Source of the DNA: Sphingobium sp. SCG-1
GTDB lineage: Bacteria; Pseudomonadota; Alphaproteobacteria; Sphingomonadales; Sphingomonadaceae
Direction of reading: 5' to 3'
NCBI RefSeq assembly: GCF_002953135.1
Contig: NZ_CP026372.1
Span: 2,356,001 to 2,420,000 of the forward strand
DNA: 64,000 nt
Shown here: piece after piece, positions 35,720 to 44,569 of the stretch
Layout: each line of letters starts with the position of its first letter
Numbering within the stretch: position 1 is the stretch's first letter
The notes under the pieces: model-generated
The model's database searches: none
What the model was told of the DNA's origin: nothing
The model's input: the letters and a program-made list of their open reading frames with translations, nothing else
Made by a program: the position numbers and the translations under genes

Positions 35720-37300
35720 GTGGTCAACACGCCTGCGCTTGATGCCTATGCTCGGGCGCGGTTGGCTGATGGAGATGGCTCCATGGACCTCGCTGTCAGA
35801 GGATATGCGGAGGCAATGGCGGCCGATCCGGGCAATGTGGCGCTGGCGCTCCGGACTTATCGGCAGGCGCTGGAGGCAGGGGACACGGCGCTAGCCATGC
35901 GGTCGGCGCGTGTGTTGGATCAGTCCGGAGTTTTACCGCGTGATGGCACGCTGCTATTCGTCCTAGATGCATTGGGCCGGAAGGACTGGAATGCTGCACG
36001 AAAGTTGGCGGACCGGTTGAAAGTCGAAGGTAATTTCGCATTTCTCTCGCCGTTTCTTTCAAGCTGGATTTCCACCGTAGATGGGCCTTATTCCGCCCCA
36101 GCCGTTGATGAGAAAAGCCAATTTGGAGCGCTGACAGCGCGTTATCTCGACGAACACGTTGCTTTGCAGGCTTTGGCGCGCAAGGATGTGGCGGCGGCTA
36201 AACCCGCGATTTTGCGCGCGCTTTCCGTGCAGACATCGACTCTCGCAGGACTGCGGATTGCACTGGCAAGGCGACTTGTCGCTCTTGGCCAGCGTGAGGA
36301 CGCAATCGCGCTACTTGCTCTGGATGATCCGGCATTGCGCTCGACAAAACTGGAGTTGGCGAATGCACGCCAGGTTTCTGAACTCGCGCTGACGCCGAAG
36401 CAGGGTTTTGGCAGAATCCTGGCGCGGCTTGCGGATGATGTGGGGGAGGGAGACAGTCGACCGCTCGCTCTTGCGTTGGCGCGTCTGGCCAGCATCTCCG
36501 ATCCTGCCAGCGGAGAGATGCGCCTGCTCCTTGCGCGGCAGCTTGTACTGTCCGGATATGCGGACATTGCGGTTGTCGAGGTTGGAAAGATCCAGAATGA
36601 CTCTCCATGGGCATCCGCTGCCAACAACCTGAAGATCGCCGCCCTGGCGCAAACAGGCAAATCGGAACAGGCGCTTGCGCTGGCGCGCGATACCGTTGCT
36701 CGGTCTGAAGCTTCGGCGGCGCAATATCTTCAGCTTGCCAATCTTTTGTCTGAAATGCAGCAGTTCGGGCCTGCGGTGGACGCGTATCGGGCGGCGCAGG
36801 GACGTTTTGCAAAGGGGGCGGTGCCCTGGTCGCTCTATCTTCTGGAAGGCAGTGCACTGGAACGTAGCGGCCGATGGAGCGAAGCAAAGGTGGCTCTCGA
36901 CAAAGCGATGGCGCTTGCCCCGAACGAGCCAGTCGTTCTCAATTATCTGGGGTATGCGCAGGTGGAACGTCGACAGAATGTGCCGGAGGCATTGTTGCTG
37001 CTGCATAAAGCACAGGCGCTTCGTCCGGAAGATCCCGCGATCGCAGACTCGCTGGGGTGGGCGCATTTCGTCGCAGGCGATCCGCGCAATGCGGTGCCGA
37101 TGCTTGAAAAGGCGGCGGCCGGGGCACCGGGCGACGCCACCATCAACGAGCATCTTGGCGATGCCCTTTGGGCTGTCGGACGCCGGTACGAAGCGCGCTA
37201 TGCCTGGGCCGCTGCGCGTGTCTTTGCGGAAGGTGATGCCGCGACGCGGATCAACGGCAAGGTACGCAGCGGCTTCAGGCCGGAGTTTGCGGCACCTTGA
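35720..37300 (+). CDS. tetratricopeptide repeat protein, probably exported; start uncertain
   Basis: From the GTG at 35720 this is a 526-aa helical-repeat protein. TPR-like units are clear near residues 20-70 and in the last 150 residues (SLYLLEGSALERSGRWSEA, PVVLNYLGYAQVERRQNVPEA, PAIADSLGWAHFVAGDPRNAV, ATINEHLGDALWAVGRRYEA). The same frame continues open upstream and encodes KRLILTFAITVAALPGGAGA, a convincing signal peptide, yet no ATG, GTG or TTG precedes it. The real start may be a rare codon (for example CTG at 35666) reached by coupling to the ETF-QO stop at 35659-35661. It overlaps ispE. It may be a periplasmic scaffold. Confidence 0.85.
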   Translation: MVNTPALDAYARARLADGDGSMDLAVRGYAEAMAADPGNVALALRTYRQALEAGDTALAMRSARVLDQSGVLPRDGTLLFVLDALGRKDWNAARKLADRLKVEGNFAFLSPFLSSWISTVDGPYSAPAVDEKSQFGALTARYLDEHVALQALARKDVAAAKPAILRALSVQTSTLAGLRIALARRLVALGQREDAIALLALDDPALRSTKLELANARQVSELALTPKQGFGRILARLADDVGEGDSRPLALALARLASISDPASGEMRLLLARQLVLSGYADIAVVEVGKIQNDSPWASAANNLKIAALAQTGKSEQALALARDTVARSEASAAQYLQLANLLSEMQQFGPAVDAYRAAQGRFAKGAVPWSLYLLEGSALERSGRWSEAKVALDKAMALAPNEPVVLNYLGYAQVERRQNVPEALLLLHKAQALRPEDPAIADSLGWAHFVAGDPRNAVPMLEKAAAGAPGDATINEHLGDALWAVGRRYEARYAWAAARVFAEGDAATRINGKVRSGFRPEFAAP

Positions 37301-38142
37301 GCATCGCCGCCTACGACACCGAAATAGCCTATGCCAAGATCAACCTCGCTCTGCATGTCAGGCGTCGGCGCGCGGATGGCTATCACGACATCGAGAGCGT
37401 CTTTGCCTTTGCCGAGGATGGCGATGTTCTCAGTGCGGCCGCCCGGTGCGACGGCATACTAACGCTTGCGATAAGCGGGCCGTTCGCTGCGGGTCTCGAT
37501 AGCCAATCGGATAATCTTGTGCTTCAGGCTGGACGTGCACTTCAGAAACATGGCCCAGCGGGGGCTGGGGCTGATATCCACCTGGTGAAGAACCTTCCTG
37601 TAGCCGCAGGGATTGGCGGCGGATCGGCGGACGCAGCAGCAACATTACGGCTACTTGCGCGTCTGTGGTCTGTCGATACGGATATGCAGCATATCGCCGC
37701 TGCTCTTGGGTCCGATGTTCCGGCTTGCCTGCCAAGTCGTACGTTGTTTGGCACTGGGCGGGGTGAAGAGATCGACTTTCGCGAGATAGCGGGGCTGTCC
37801 GGATCTCCGTTGTTACTGGTCAATCCGGGGAAGGGGCTTTCCACTGGCCCTGTTTTTGCGGGATGGGATCGGCAGGACAGGGGCGTGCTTGCCGCCAAGA
37901 ATCTCGTCGATCTGGCCAGCGATGGACGTAACGATCTTTATCCGTCGGCTGCCCTGCTGGTGCCGGAGATCGATGACGTGCTGCGCTGCCTTTCCGTTCA
38001 GCCGGGTGTCACCTTGGCGCGCATGTCCGGATCGGGCGCAACGTGTTTCGCCCTGTTCGAGAGCGTCGTTGCACGTGATGCGGCGGCGTCTGCTCTCCCG
38101 AAGCAGTGGTGGCGCATGGCGACGCGGATCAGATCGTCATGA
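37297..38142 (+). CDS. ispE: 4-diphosphocytidyl-2-C-methyl-D-erythritol kinase
   Basis: GHMP kinase of the non-mevalonate isoprenoid pathway, 281 aa. It has AYAKINLALHVRRRRADGYHDIESVF at the N-terminus, the ATP loop LPVAAGIGGGSADAAATLRLL, and MSGSGATCFALFE near the end. The start is a TTG at 37297 that overlaps the TGA of the TPR gene. It also overlaps the next gene by ATGA, so the run is coupled. Confidence 0.94.
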   Translation: MSIAAYDTEIAYAKINLALHVRRRRADGYHDIESVFAFAEDGDVLSAAARCDGILTLAISGPFAAGLDSQSDNLVLQAGRALQKHGPAGAGADIHLVKNLPVAAGIGGGSADAAATLRLLARLWSVDTDMQHIAAALGSDVPACLPSRTLFGTGRGEEIDFREIAGLSGSPLLLVNPGKGLSTGPVFAGWDRQDRGVLAAKNLVDLASDGRNDLYPSAALLVPEIDDVLRCLSVQPGVTLARMSGSGATCFALFESVVARDAAASALPKQWWRMATRIRSS

Positions 38143-38852
38143 GCGAAATCATGACCATCATTCCAGCGCGCAACAGCAATGTCCTCATCATTGCCGATCA
38201 TGCGTCCGCGCACGTGCCTGCGGACATTGACCTTGGAATTGCGCCACAGTTGCTCCGTGAACATATAGCCATCGATATAGGTGTGGCTGAAGTCGCGCGG
38301 TTGCTCTGCGAAGCGGCGGGCTGCGGCGCCGTTTTGGCAGGTGTTTCCCGTTTAGTTATAGATCTCAATCGCGCAGAAGACTCAGCCGGGCTTATTCCGA
38401 TCGAGAGCGACGGGCATCCCATTCCAGGCAATGTGGCAGTGGATCGCGATGCGCGTCTGAGACGCTTTTACCATCCTTATCATGCTGCGCTGACCGCTTC
38501 GCTCGACGGGATGGATCGGCCGTTCATTCTCTCCCTGCACAGTTTCACGCCGTTGTTATCCTCTCGGGATGAACCGCGTCCATGGGATATCGGCATCCTG
38601 TACAATAAAGATGATCGTGCCGCGCGTATAGCCATACCGCTGCTGGAAGCTGCAGGGTTGAACGTCGGCGATCAGCTTCCCTATTCCGGCGCGATCTTAA
38701 ACGCGACGATGAATCGCCATGCCGAGGCGCGAGGTATACCCTACTTGGGCGTGGAGATGCGGCAGGATCTCGTTGCCGATAAGATGGGGCAGGGCCGATT
38801 TGCCCAGTATCTGGCTCCTGTACTGGAAGCTTGCCGTAACGCTCTTGCGTAA
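38139..38852 (+). CDS. N-formylglutamate amidohydrolase
   Basis: A 237-aa zinc-dependent hydrolase of the HutG/FGase family. Recognisable blocks are VLIIADHASAHVPADI (metal-ligand region), VSRLVIDLNRAEDSAGLIP, FILSLHSFTPLL and VGDQLPYSGAILNATMNRHAEARGIPYLGVEMRQDL. The start at 38139 sits in an ATGA overlap with ispE. It is not beside hut genes, so the physiological substrate is not certain; paralogs act on other N-formyl or N-acyl amino acids. Confidence 0.87.
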   Translation: MSEIMTIIPARNSNVLIIADHASAHVPADIDLGIAPQLLREHIAIDIGVAEVARLLCEAAGCGAVLAGVSRLVIDLNRAEDSAGLIPIESDGHPIPGNVAVDRDARLRRFYHPYHAALTASLDGMDRPFILSLHSFTPLLSSRDEPRPWDIGILYNKDDRAARIAIPLLEAAGLNVGDQLPYSGAILNATMNRHAEARGIPYLGVEMRQDLVADKMGQGRFAQYLAPVLEACRNALA

Positions 38853-38896
38853 ACGGCTGCTTTTTGGAAAGAGGCCCCGGCATAGAAGGGCCAGTC

Positions 38897-40618
38897 ATGA
38901 CACATAATTTCGATAAGTCGAAGCTCCCCAGCCGCCACGTTTCCGTAGGGCCTGAGCGCGCGCCGCATCGTAGCTATTATTATGCGATGGGTTTGACCGA
39001 GGAAGAGATCGCACGACCCTTCGTCGGCATCGCCTCGGCTGGTAATGACAGTGCGCCTTGCAACACTACGCTGAACGCACAAGCGGACATTTGCCGCGAT
39101 GGCGTCAATCGCGCAGGCGGCATGCCGCGCCGGTTTAATACGATCACGGTCACTGATGGCATTGCGATGGGCCATCAGGGGATGAAAAGCTCTCTGGTCA
39201 GCCGCGAAGTCATTGCCGATTCCGTGGAGCTTTCCGTCCGTGGCCATTGCTACGATGCGCTCGTTACCTTTGCCGGGTGCGACAAGTCGCTGCCGGGCAT
39301 GATGATGGCAATGCTGCGGCTCAACGTACCGTCAATCTTCGTTTATGGCGGTTCAATTCTTCCCGGCCGTTTTCATGATAAGGACGTCACTGTCGTAGAT
39401 GTGTTCGAAGCGGTTGGGCAATATGCGGCGGGCGGATGTCCGCTCTCCGAATTGACGGCCCTTGAGAAGGTGGCTTGCCCCGGTCATGGCGCATGTGGCG
39501 GTCAATTCACGGCTAACACCATGGCGTGCGTTGGCGAAGCGATTGGCGTTTCCCTGCCGAACAGCAACATGGCCCCGGCACCCTATCGCAGCCGTGAGGA
39601 GATCGCCGTTGCGGCAGGTGAGCAGGTCATGGAGCTGCTGGCCCGAAACATTCGCCCCCGCGATATCTGCACGCGCGAAGCGTTCGAGAATGCCGCGCGT
39701 GTTGTTGCCGCGACCGGCGGCTCGACCAATGCCGGTCTCCATCTGCCCGCCATGGCGAATGAAGCCGGCATCGCGTTCGACCTGTTTGACGTTGCAGAGA
39801 TATTCAAGACGACGCCCTATATCGCGGACTTGAAGCCCGGTGGCCGTTATGTCGCGAAGGACATGCATGAGGCGGGCGGCGTCTACATGCTGATGAAGAC
39901 GATGCTCGACAATGGGTTGCTGCATGGCAATTGCATGACCGTAAGCGGCAAGACGCTGGGCGAGAACATCGACGAAGTTACCTGGAATCCGGAGCAGAAG
40001 GTCATCTACGACGTCAAGACTCCGCTCAGCCCGACGGGTGGTGTGGTTGGTCTCCGCGGTTCGCTGGCGCCTAACGGAGCGATCGTGAAGGTGGCGGGAA
40101 TGCATCGCCTGCAATTTACCGGGCCAGCGCGCGTATTCGACTGCGAGGAAGACTGTTTCGAGGCGGTCGAGAATCGGGACATCGCAGAAGGCTCCGTCAT
40201 CGTCATCCGTTACGAAGGGCCAAAGGGCGGCCCCGGAATGCGGGAGATGCTCTCCACCACGGCCGCGCTCTATGGGCAGGGGATGGGGGAAAGCGTTGCT
40301 CTCATTACTGATGGGCGCTTCTCCGGAGCGACACGGGGCTTCTGTATTGGCCATGTCGGTCCCGAAGCTGCCGATGGCGGCCCGATTGCACTGGTGGAGA
40401 ATGGCGACATCATCGCCATCGATGCTGAGGCGGGCACGATCGACCTTCAGGTTGACGAGGCGGTGTTGGCGGAACGCCGCGTAGCCTGGAATCCGCGCAG
40501 GAACGATTATCAGGCCGGCGCGCTTTGGCGCTATGCACAGAATGTCGGTCCGGCCTATCAGGGAGCTGTGACGCATCCTGGAGGTACAGCCGAAACCCAT
40601 GTCTACGCGGACATCTGA
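38897..40618 (+). CDS. ilvD: dihydroxy-acid dehydratase
   Basis: Dehydrates 2,3-dihydroxy-isovalerate and its homologue in branched-chain amino acid synthesis. The 573-aa protein has the Fe-S ligands in TFAGCDKSLPGMM and CPGHGACGGQFTANTMAC, and a C-terminal LITDGRFSGATRGFCIGHVGPEA block. The ATG at 38897 is preceded by GAAGGG; an earlier in-frame start 11 codons upstream lacks a good site. It is 44 bp after the amidohydrolase. A small lipoprotein gene overlaps its 3' end by 20 nt. Confidence 0.96.
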   Translation: MTHNFDKSKLPSRHVSVGPERAPHRSYYYAMGLTEEEIARPFVGIASAGNDSAPCNTTLNAQADICRDGVNRAGGMPRRFNTITVTDGIAMGHQGMKSSLVSREVIADSVELSVRGHCYDALVTFAGCDKSLPGMMMAMLRLNVPSIFVYGGSILPGRFHDKDVTVVDVFEAVGQYAAGGCPLSELTALEKVACPGHGACGGQFTANTMACVGEAIGVSLPNSNMAPAPYRSREEIAVAAGEQVMELLARNIRPRDICTREAFENAARVVAATGGSTNAGLHLPAMANEAGIAFDLFDVAEIFKTTPYIADLKPGGRYVAKDMHEAGGVYMLMKTMLDNGLLHGNCMTVSGKTLGENIDEVTWNPEQKVIYDVKTPLSPTGGVVGLRGSLAPNGAIVKVAGMHRLQFTGPARVFDCEEDCFEAVENRDIAEGSVIVIRYEGPKGGPGMREMLSTTAALYGQGMGESVALITDGRFSGATRGFCIGHVGPEAADGGPIALVENGDIIAIDAEAGTIDLQVDEAVLAERRVAWNPRRNDYQAGALWRYAQNVGPAYQGAVTHPGGTAETHVYADI

Positions 40619-40964
40619 ATGCCTGCTGGTCGCAGCGCTGCTCCTGATGAGCGGCTGCGATCAGCAAGGTGGGGCGGCGGTCGCCAAGGTCGATCCGGAC
40701 GCGCCCGATACGGTTCGCTGCCAACTGGCGGGTTCCGTCAAGCCGGAGCCTGTGTGCCGCATTGAAGTAGCGGGAAATTTGCTGACCATCCGTCATCCTG
40801 ACGGGGGTTTTCGCAGGTTCCGGATCGTCACGGACGGGCGGGGCCTGATTGCGGCGGATGGCGCTGCGGTCGCCGGGGTCACGATAAGAGAGCCAAATCA
40901 TATCGCCGTCGATGTGGATGGCGATCTTTACGATTTGCCCGCCACCTTCGCCTCGGTGCAATGA
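40599..40964 (+). CDS. small putative lipoprotein
   Basis: A 121-aa protein with a lipoprotein signal: short basic start, hydrophobic LLVAALLLM, lipobox MSGC with the Cys at about residue 20. The mature part has two cysteines (VRCQLAG, EPVCRIEV) that could form a disulfide and is otherwise beta-rich. It overlaps ilvD by 20 nt and nnr by four, so it is probably translated with them. No known domain is recognised. The ATG at 40599 is the only in-frame ATG before the signal. Confidence 0.7.
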   Translation: MSTRTSECLLVAALLLMSGCDQQGGAAVAKVDPDAPDTVRCQLAGSVKPEPVCRIEVAGNLLTIRHPDGGFRRFRIVTDGRGLIAADGAAVAGVTIREPNHIAVDVDGDLYDLPATFASVQ

Positions 40965-42343
40965 GCGCAACTCCCATTCTGACCGCCGCGCAGATGCGTG
41001 CGGCGGAGCAGGCGCTGTTCGCCACAGGCATCCCTGAATATGACGTCATGGAGCGTGCCGGCGCTGCCGTTGCCGACGTCGTCTGGAGAGCGGGCGGACT
41101 GCGCGACACGCTGGTGCTCTGTGGTTCGGGCAATAACGGGGGCGATGGCTTCGTCATTGCCCGCCTGCTTCGCGAGAGGGGCTTGGCCGTGCGAGTGGCC
41201 GCCAGCGCCGACAGCCGAACGCCTTCCTCGCGGCAAGCACGGGCGCTGTGGAACGGGCCCGTCGAGGACGTTCTGACTGCCCGCCCCGCGACGCAGGTGG
41301 TTGACGCATTGTTCGGCACCGGCCTGACGCGCGGCCTTGATGATGGGCTTGCGGCGAAGCTCTGCCAATTGGCGGGAGAGGCACGGCTTACCTACACGGT
41401 TGATCTGCCGAGCGGTGTGCGCACCGATGACGGAGCGTTGCTTTCGGACGTTCCGCTGTTCGACATCTGTGTTGCTTTGGGGGCGTTGAAGCCTGCGCAT
41501 GTTCTGTACCCTGCCGCATCTCGATTTAATCGTCTGATTTGTGCCGACATCGGGATATTGGTGGAAGATGCCGCTGTTCGAGTTCTTGCTCCGCCAAGGT
41601 TGTTCGTGCCGGCAGCCAATGCGCACAAATATACCCGTGGCCTCGTGGCGGTGCTTGGTGGGGCCATGCCGGGGGCGAGTGCGCTGGCGGCCTTGGCGGT
41701 GGCGCACAGCGGGGCGGGTTATGTACGGCTGATCGGCGCTTCTCCTATGGAGAGCCTTCCCCATGCGATCGTTCAGCAACAGGACGGCACCGCCACGGCG
41801 TTCGGGGACAGGCGCATTGCGATCAGCCTGATCGGGCCGGGAATGGGCCGAAGCGACGAAGCTGTCGCACAGGCGCGCATTGCTCTCGCTGCGGGGCATC
41901 CCGCCGTCATTGATGCCGACGGATTGCTGGCGTTGAGGAGCCTGGGATTTGCGGCTCTGCCGAACCGCGCCATTCTCACCCCGCATCAGGGCGAGTTCGA
42001 TTCGTTGTTCGGCGCGCTGTCCGGCAGCCGGATTGCGCAGGCCCAGCACGCCGCAGCCCAATCCGGGGCGGTGGTCATATTGAAGGGCAGCCACAGTATC
42101 GTCGCTGCGCCCGATGGACGGGCGGCGGTTTCGCACGTCGCATCGTCCTGGCTCTCCACGGCGGGAACGGGGGACGTGCTGGCCGGGATCTGCGCGGCCC
42201 GGCTGGCCGTTACGGGCGATCCTTTCCACGCGGCCTGCGAGGCGGTGTGGCTGCATGGCGAAGCGGCGCGGCGAGCGGGGGCGGCTTTTGTCGCGGACGA
42301 ATTGATTACCCATTTGCCAGCGGCTATCGCGTCCCGGCTGTAA
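40961..42343 (+). CDS. nnr: bifunctional NAD(P)H-hydrate epimerase / ADP-dependent dehydratase
   Basis: Repairs damaged NAD(P)H hydrates. The 460-aa fusion has an N-terminal YjeF epimerase domain (about residues 1-205) with ERAGAAVADVVWR, LCGSGNNGGDGFVIARLL and VDALFGTGLTR, and a C-terminal ribokinase-like dehydratase with LTPHQGEFDSLFG, VVILKGSHSIVA and the ATP/ADP motif TAGTGDVLAGI. The order and length match the common bacterial fusion. The start lies in an ATGA overlap with the lipoprotein gene. Confidence 0.95.
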   Translation: MSATPILTAAQMRAAEQALFATGIPEYDVMERAGAAVADVVWRAGGLRDTLVLCGSGNNGGDGFVIARLLRERGLAVRVAASADSRTPSSRQARALWNGPVEDVLTARPATQVVDALFGTGLTRGLDDGLAAKLCQLAGEARLTYTVDLPSGVRTDDGALLSDVPLFDICVALGALKPAHVLYPAASRFNRLICADIGILVEDAAVRVLAPPRLFVPAANAHKYTRGLVAVLGGAMPGASALAALAVAHSGAGYVRLIGASPMESLPHAIVQQQDGTATAFGDRRIAISLIGPGMGRSDEAVAQARIALAAGHPAVIDADGLLALRSLGFAALPNRAILTPHQGEFDSLFGALSGSRIAQAQHAAAQSGAVVILKGSHSIVAAPDGRAAVSHVASSWLSTAGTGDVLAGICAARLAVTGDPFHAACEAVWLHGEAARRAGAAFVADELITHLPAAIASRL

Positions 42344-42358
42344 GCCAAGGACAAGCCG

Positions 42359-43576
42359 CTGACCATCGATACCATAGACCCCGACCTGATCGTCCGCCTC
42401 GCCGCCAAGGGTGACGGCGTGACCGGCGACGGGCGCCACGTCCCGATGAGCGCACCTGGCGACCGGTTGGAGGCTGGGAGCAGCAACGGCCTGATCCGTG
42501 GCCCGCATCATATCGAACCGCCGTGCCGCCATTATCCTATCTGCGGCGGGTGTCAGTTGCAGCATGTCGATGACCAGAGCCTGTCCGATTTCGTGCGCGA
42601 CCGGGTGATCGGGGCGCTGATGGGGCAGGGTGTCGTGCCCGGCGTGGTCCACGCTCCGCATATCTCTCCGCCGAACAGCCGCCGCCGTGCGTCGCTGCGG
42701 GCCGCGCGGTTCGGCAAGAACCTCCATCTGGGGTTTGCGAGCGAAGGCAGCCACCGGATTGTGGACATGCAGATGTGCTTCGTGCTGCATCCGGCGCTGT
42801 TCGCGCTGGTGGCGCCGATCCGTACGCTGCTGCATCCCATGGTAGGGGACCGGCGGGCGGTACATGTGCGGATGACCTTGACCGATCAGGGCGTTGACCT
42901 GTTGCTGGAAGGGATTGAGGTCGAGGGGCTTGCGGCGACCGAGGCGCTGACGGCGTTTGCCAGCACGCACAAGCTGGCGCGGCTGACGATCGACGATGGC
43001 TATGGCCCGCAGACGCGGTGGGAGCCGGACCCGGTGACCGTCAGCTTCGGCGGCGTCGCGGTGCCTTTCCCACCCTTTGCTTTCCTTCAGGCCACGGCCG
43101 ATGGCGAGGCGGCGCTGGTGGAGGCGGTGCGGCCTGCGATTGGCCCGGCGGCGCGGTTCGCCGATCTGTTCAGTGGTCTGGGCACGTTCGCCCTGTTGCT
43201 GGGGGCGGGGAAGACGGTCTATACGGCGGAGGCGGCGCGCGATCTGGTGCTGTCGCTGAAGAGCGGTGCCAATCGTGGCGGCAGGCAGATGGCGGTCGAT
43301 CATCGCGATCTTTTCCGCCGTCCGTTGATGCCGGCGGAACTGGACCGGTTCGACGCCATCCTGCTCGATCCGCCGCGAGCGGGTGCGCGCGAACAGGTGC
43401 TGCAACTAGCGCAGTCGGCGGTGCCGGTGATCGCCTATGTGTCCTGCAATCCGGGCAGCTTCGCGCGCGACGCGAAGCTGCTGACCGAGGCGGGCTATAC
43501 GCTGGAGAGCGTGCAGCCGGTGGGGCAGTTCCGCTGGTCGACGCATGTGGAACTGGCAGGGGTGTTCCGGCGGTAG
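42359..43576 (+). CDS. class I SAM-dependent RNA (uracil-C5) methyltransferase, TrmA/RlmD family
   Basis: A 405-aa RNA-modifying enzyme. It has the Fe-S type cysteines in PPCRHYPICGGCQLQH, SAM motif FADLFSGLGTFALLLG, DAILLDPPRAGA and the nucleophile region YVSCNPGSFARDAKLL. No ATG begins the frame. An AAGGA element at 42347-42351 is seven nt before a CTG at 42359, and the reading from there (LTIDTIDPDLIVRLAAKGDGV) looks like the N-terminal TRAM-like start. A GTG at 42419 is the first conventional start but would cut this off. It follows nnr by 15 bp. The modified RNA site is unknown. Confidence 0.88.
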   Translation: MTIDTIDPDLIVRLAAKGDGVTGDGRHVPMSAPGDRLEAGSSNGLIRGPHHIEPPCRHYPICGGCQLQHVDDQSLSDFVRDRVIGALMGQGVVPGVVHAPHISPPNSRRRASLRAARFGKNLHLGFASEGSHRIVDMQMCFVLHPALFALVAPIRTLLHPMVGDRRAVHVRMTLTDQGVDLLLEGIEVEGLAATEALTAFASTHKLARLTIDDGYGPQTRWEPDPVTVSFGGVAVPFPPFAFLQATADGEAALVEAVRPAIGPAARFADLFSGLGTFALLLGAGKTVYTAEAARDLVLSLKSGANRGGRQMAVDHRDLFRRPLMPAELDRFDAILLDPPRAGAREQVLQLAQSAVPVIAYVSCNPGSFARDAKLLTEAGYTLESVQPVGQFRWSTHVELAGVFRR

Positions 43577-43636
43577 TTTGGTGGGCCGGGACGGGTCGAA
43601 TGGCTCGGAAGGTCACGAAAGTCACGCTACGTCACC

Positions 43637-43654
43637 CCCCAGTCGGGGCGTTTT
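43637..43654 (+). terminator. possible weak terminator after the RNA methyltransferase gene
   Basis: CCCC (43637-43640) and GGGG (43645-43648) can pair around a short loop and are followed by CG and TTTT. The stem is only four pairs, about 60 bp after the stop codon. Confidence 0.3.
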
Positions 43655-43761
43655 CAAGCCGGCTGAGATTTGTGCGGTAGTGCTTCTGCGGGTGGGAGGC
43701 CCGCCGCGGTATTCCCGTATAAAGCTGTAGCTGCGGACGTATCGGATGCCACACACTCCAG

Positions 43762-43781
43762 GCTCCTGCGTGCGCAGGAGC
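43762..43781. repeat. REP-like palindrome
   Basis: GCTCCTGC pairs perfectly with GCAGGAGC around GTGC. A related palindrome, GCTCCTG-T-CAGGAGC, recurs at 44757-44771. Both are intergenic, which fits a short dispersed palindromic element, although two copies are thin evidence. Confidence 0.5.
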
Positions 43782-44124
43782 ACGATGGCGCTTGTGCCGC
43801 ATTGTTGGGGCAGATGCATCACTTTCTCCCCTCGTCACAAGAGTTCAGGCCAGCCGAAGGCCCCCGCCTGAAGTGTACGCAGCCTTTTGCTGCTCAGGAC
43901 AGCTTTATGGCGCTGCCAGCCGTTGCGCCGTCGGTCTTGGTCGCCAGTGCAGCTTTGCAATCGGTGTGCCGTCGGCTGACCTGCCCTTGCGCGAGGTGCG
44001 GTTCGGGCCGGAGGGGGTGCGGCGGAGATTGCGTGCAGGGCGTTAGGCTTGAGGCACGGGCGGGGGTGTAGCGGATGGGGTGGGGTGTAGGACAGGGGAA
44101 TGTCTTAGATGGGTGGATAGCGGA

Positions 44125-44153
44125 ATGTCAGCTAATTGAAAAATTACTGACAT
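44125..44153. promoter_or_regulatory. 12-bp hairpin with GAAA loop upstream of an orphan gene
   Basis: ATGTCAG and TAATT (44125-44137, one bulged C at 44132) pair exactly with AATTACTGACAT (44142-44153) around GAAA at 44138-44141, a GNRA tetraloop. It lies about 70 bp before the orphan gene at 44222. It may be a transcript element or an operator; no T-run follows, so it is not a classic terminator. Confidence 0.55.
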
Positions 44154-44221
44154 AGCTGCCACTTGAACGTGCTGTCGCCCCGGGCAATAGACGGTGCCGA
44201 TACATGCGAGGAGTGGCACTG

Positions 44222-44569
44222 GTGCAAGAGCTGTTGTTTGATGAGATGTCCGGTCACGACTCTCAAATTGAAACCATCCTTGTTGATCCGGTTGCGGAGA
44301 CTGTCACAGTCAGCTTCCTTTCCTATCCGACCGATCAGTGCCGAGATCGCATCCCGCTCAAAATCCTGTTCACGAAAGTTACGTCCGTCAGTACCATCGC
44401 GGACATCAAGGAACTTGCAAAAAATAGGGGCTTCGGAAATGTTGTCCAGTGGCATATTTCGAAGAAGGAGGGGACTTCGTTCATTTCGCTTACGGGTGGC
44501 TATCTCGCGATCACATCGCGCGATGTTCCCACTGTGATGGACGGACCTGAAATGTCCGCTTCCGAGTGA
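44222..44569 (+). CDS. orphan hypothetical protein, AT-richer than neighbours
   Basis: A 115-aa protein not recognised as a known family. It alternates predicted strands and short helices (ETILVDPVAETVTVSFLSYP, IPLKILFTKVTSVS, GNVVQWHISKK, SFISLTGGYLAITSRDVP), a pattern seen in small cytosolic immunity-like or DUF proteins, but that is only a resemblance. The GTG at 44222 is preferred because AGGAG lies 8 nt upstream; an ATG six codons earlier has no such site. The G+C content is visibly lower (about 50%) than in the flanking genes, suggesting acquisition. It stands alone, with a strong hairpin upstream. Confidence 0.55.
   Translation: MQELLFDEMSGHDSQIETILVDPVAETVTVSFLSYPTDQCRDRIPLKILFTKVTSVSTIADIKELAKNRGFGNVVQWHISKKEGTSFISLTGGYLAITSRDVPTVMDGPEMSASE

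Larger units (their letters stand above)
43577..44221. other. gene-free stretch with hairpins
   Basis: No convincing gene is seen; the open frames on both strands are Arg/Cys-rich and lack domain signals. The stretch holds a weak C4/G4 hairpin followed by TTTT (43637-43654), which may end the RNA methyltransferase transcript. It also holds a palindrome at 43762-43781 and a strong hairpin at 44125-44153, each listed separately. Confidence 0.6.

Noticed and set aside
40928..43405. Long open frame antisense to nnr and the RNA methyltransferase
   Set aside because: It crosses two well-supported genes and their junction and encodes an Arg/His/Gln-rich sequence without domains.
43670..44071. Open frames in the 43.6-44.2 kb gap
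   Set aside because: Their products are rich in Arg, Cys and Ala without any domain or ribosome site, typical of noncoding G+C-rich DNA.
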